From Halobacteria archaeon (GTDB lineage: Archaea; Halobacteriota; Syntropharchaeia; Alkanophagales; Methanospirareceae), in NCBI GenBank assembly GCA_029932715.1, contig JAOZPO010000103.1, positions 1 through 5,130 of the forward strand: a stretch of 5,130 bases of DNA, in the 5' to 3' direction. The position numbers and the translations under genes are program-made. This document shows positions 5,101-5,130 of this stretch, piece after piece. The first letter of the stretch is position 1; every line of letters begins with the position of its first letter. The notes below the pieces were generated by a model. The model ran no database searches. It saw only the letters and a program-made list of their open reading frames with translations, and had not been told where the DNA came from.

Positions 5101-5130
5101 TAAGTCACCAAGATATAACTACACTGCCAA

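Larger units (their letters stand above)
4758..5130. other. Gene-poor right end, 373 bases
   Basis: No recognisable protein, tRNA or rRNA gene was found. The stretch holds the lyase promoter, two TATA-like elements on the plus strand (4854-4861 and 4926-4933), an inverted repeat with an inner hairpin (4863-4921), a 6-bp dyad (4930-4944), a small hairpin TGGAT-GCG-ATCCA (4951-4963), and two overlapping small ORFs on opposite strands. It may be the 5' region or leader of a gene that lies beyond the window, a small RNA gene, or a remnant of an element. Confidence 0.6.

Noticed and set aside
4950..5130. tRNA, group II intron or other known structured RNA at the right end
   Set aside because: No T-loop motif, cloverleaf, intron domain V pattern or other known RNA signature could be identified by eye.

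Overview
The window looks like a stretch of archaeal chromosome carrying four complete protein genes. Three things point to archaea. One gene is a geranylgeranyl reductase of the kind that saturates archaeal isoprenoid lipids. Another is a free-standing PAC2-domain protein. A/T-rich TATA-like boxes sit about 25-30 bp ahead of likely transcript starts, and no gene start has a convincing Shine-Dalgarno sequence. The moderate base composition and protein style would fit a Halobacteriota or methanogen/ANME-type lineage, but that placement is inference and no marker gene here fixes it.

Layout. Bases 11-62 hold four perfect copies of a 13-bp tandem repeat, directly after the 3' end of a minus-strand PAC2-family gene (73-918). 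A 148-bp divergent region (919-1066) has overlapping TATA-like elements and separates it from a plus-strand geranylgeranyl reductase gene (1067-2248). A 69-bp gap with a strikingly symmetric sequence (a 10-bp inverted repeat around a 12-bp palindrome) leads to a plus-strand radical SAM gene of the glycyl-radical-activase type (2318-3292). After a 61-bp convergent spacer with a 9-bp hairpin comes a minus-strand adenylosuccinate lyase gene (3354-4757). The last 373 bases (4758-5130) have no recognisable gene. They hold the lyase promoter, two further TATA-like elements, several inverted repeats, and a pair of overlapping small ORFs on opposite strands.

The genes do not form an obvious pathway. 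The reductase acts in membrane lipid saturation, the lyase in purine synthesis, the PAC2 protein probably in protein assembly or an unknown role, and the radical SAM enzyme has no glycyl radical partner in view. Strand changes and separate TATA-like boxes suggest four separately transcribed genes. No complete novel system is evident. The parts most worth a second look are the symmetric regulatory DNA at 2245-2292, the 13-bp repeats, the orphan radical SAM enzyme and the unexplained right end.
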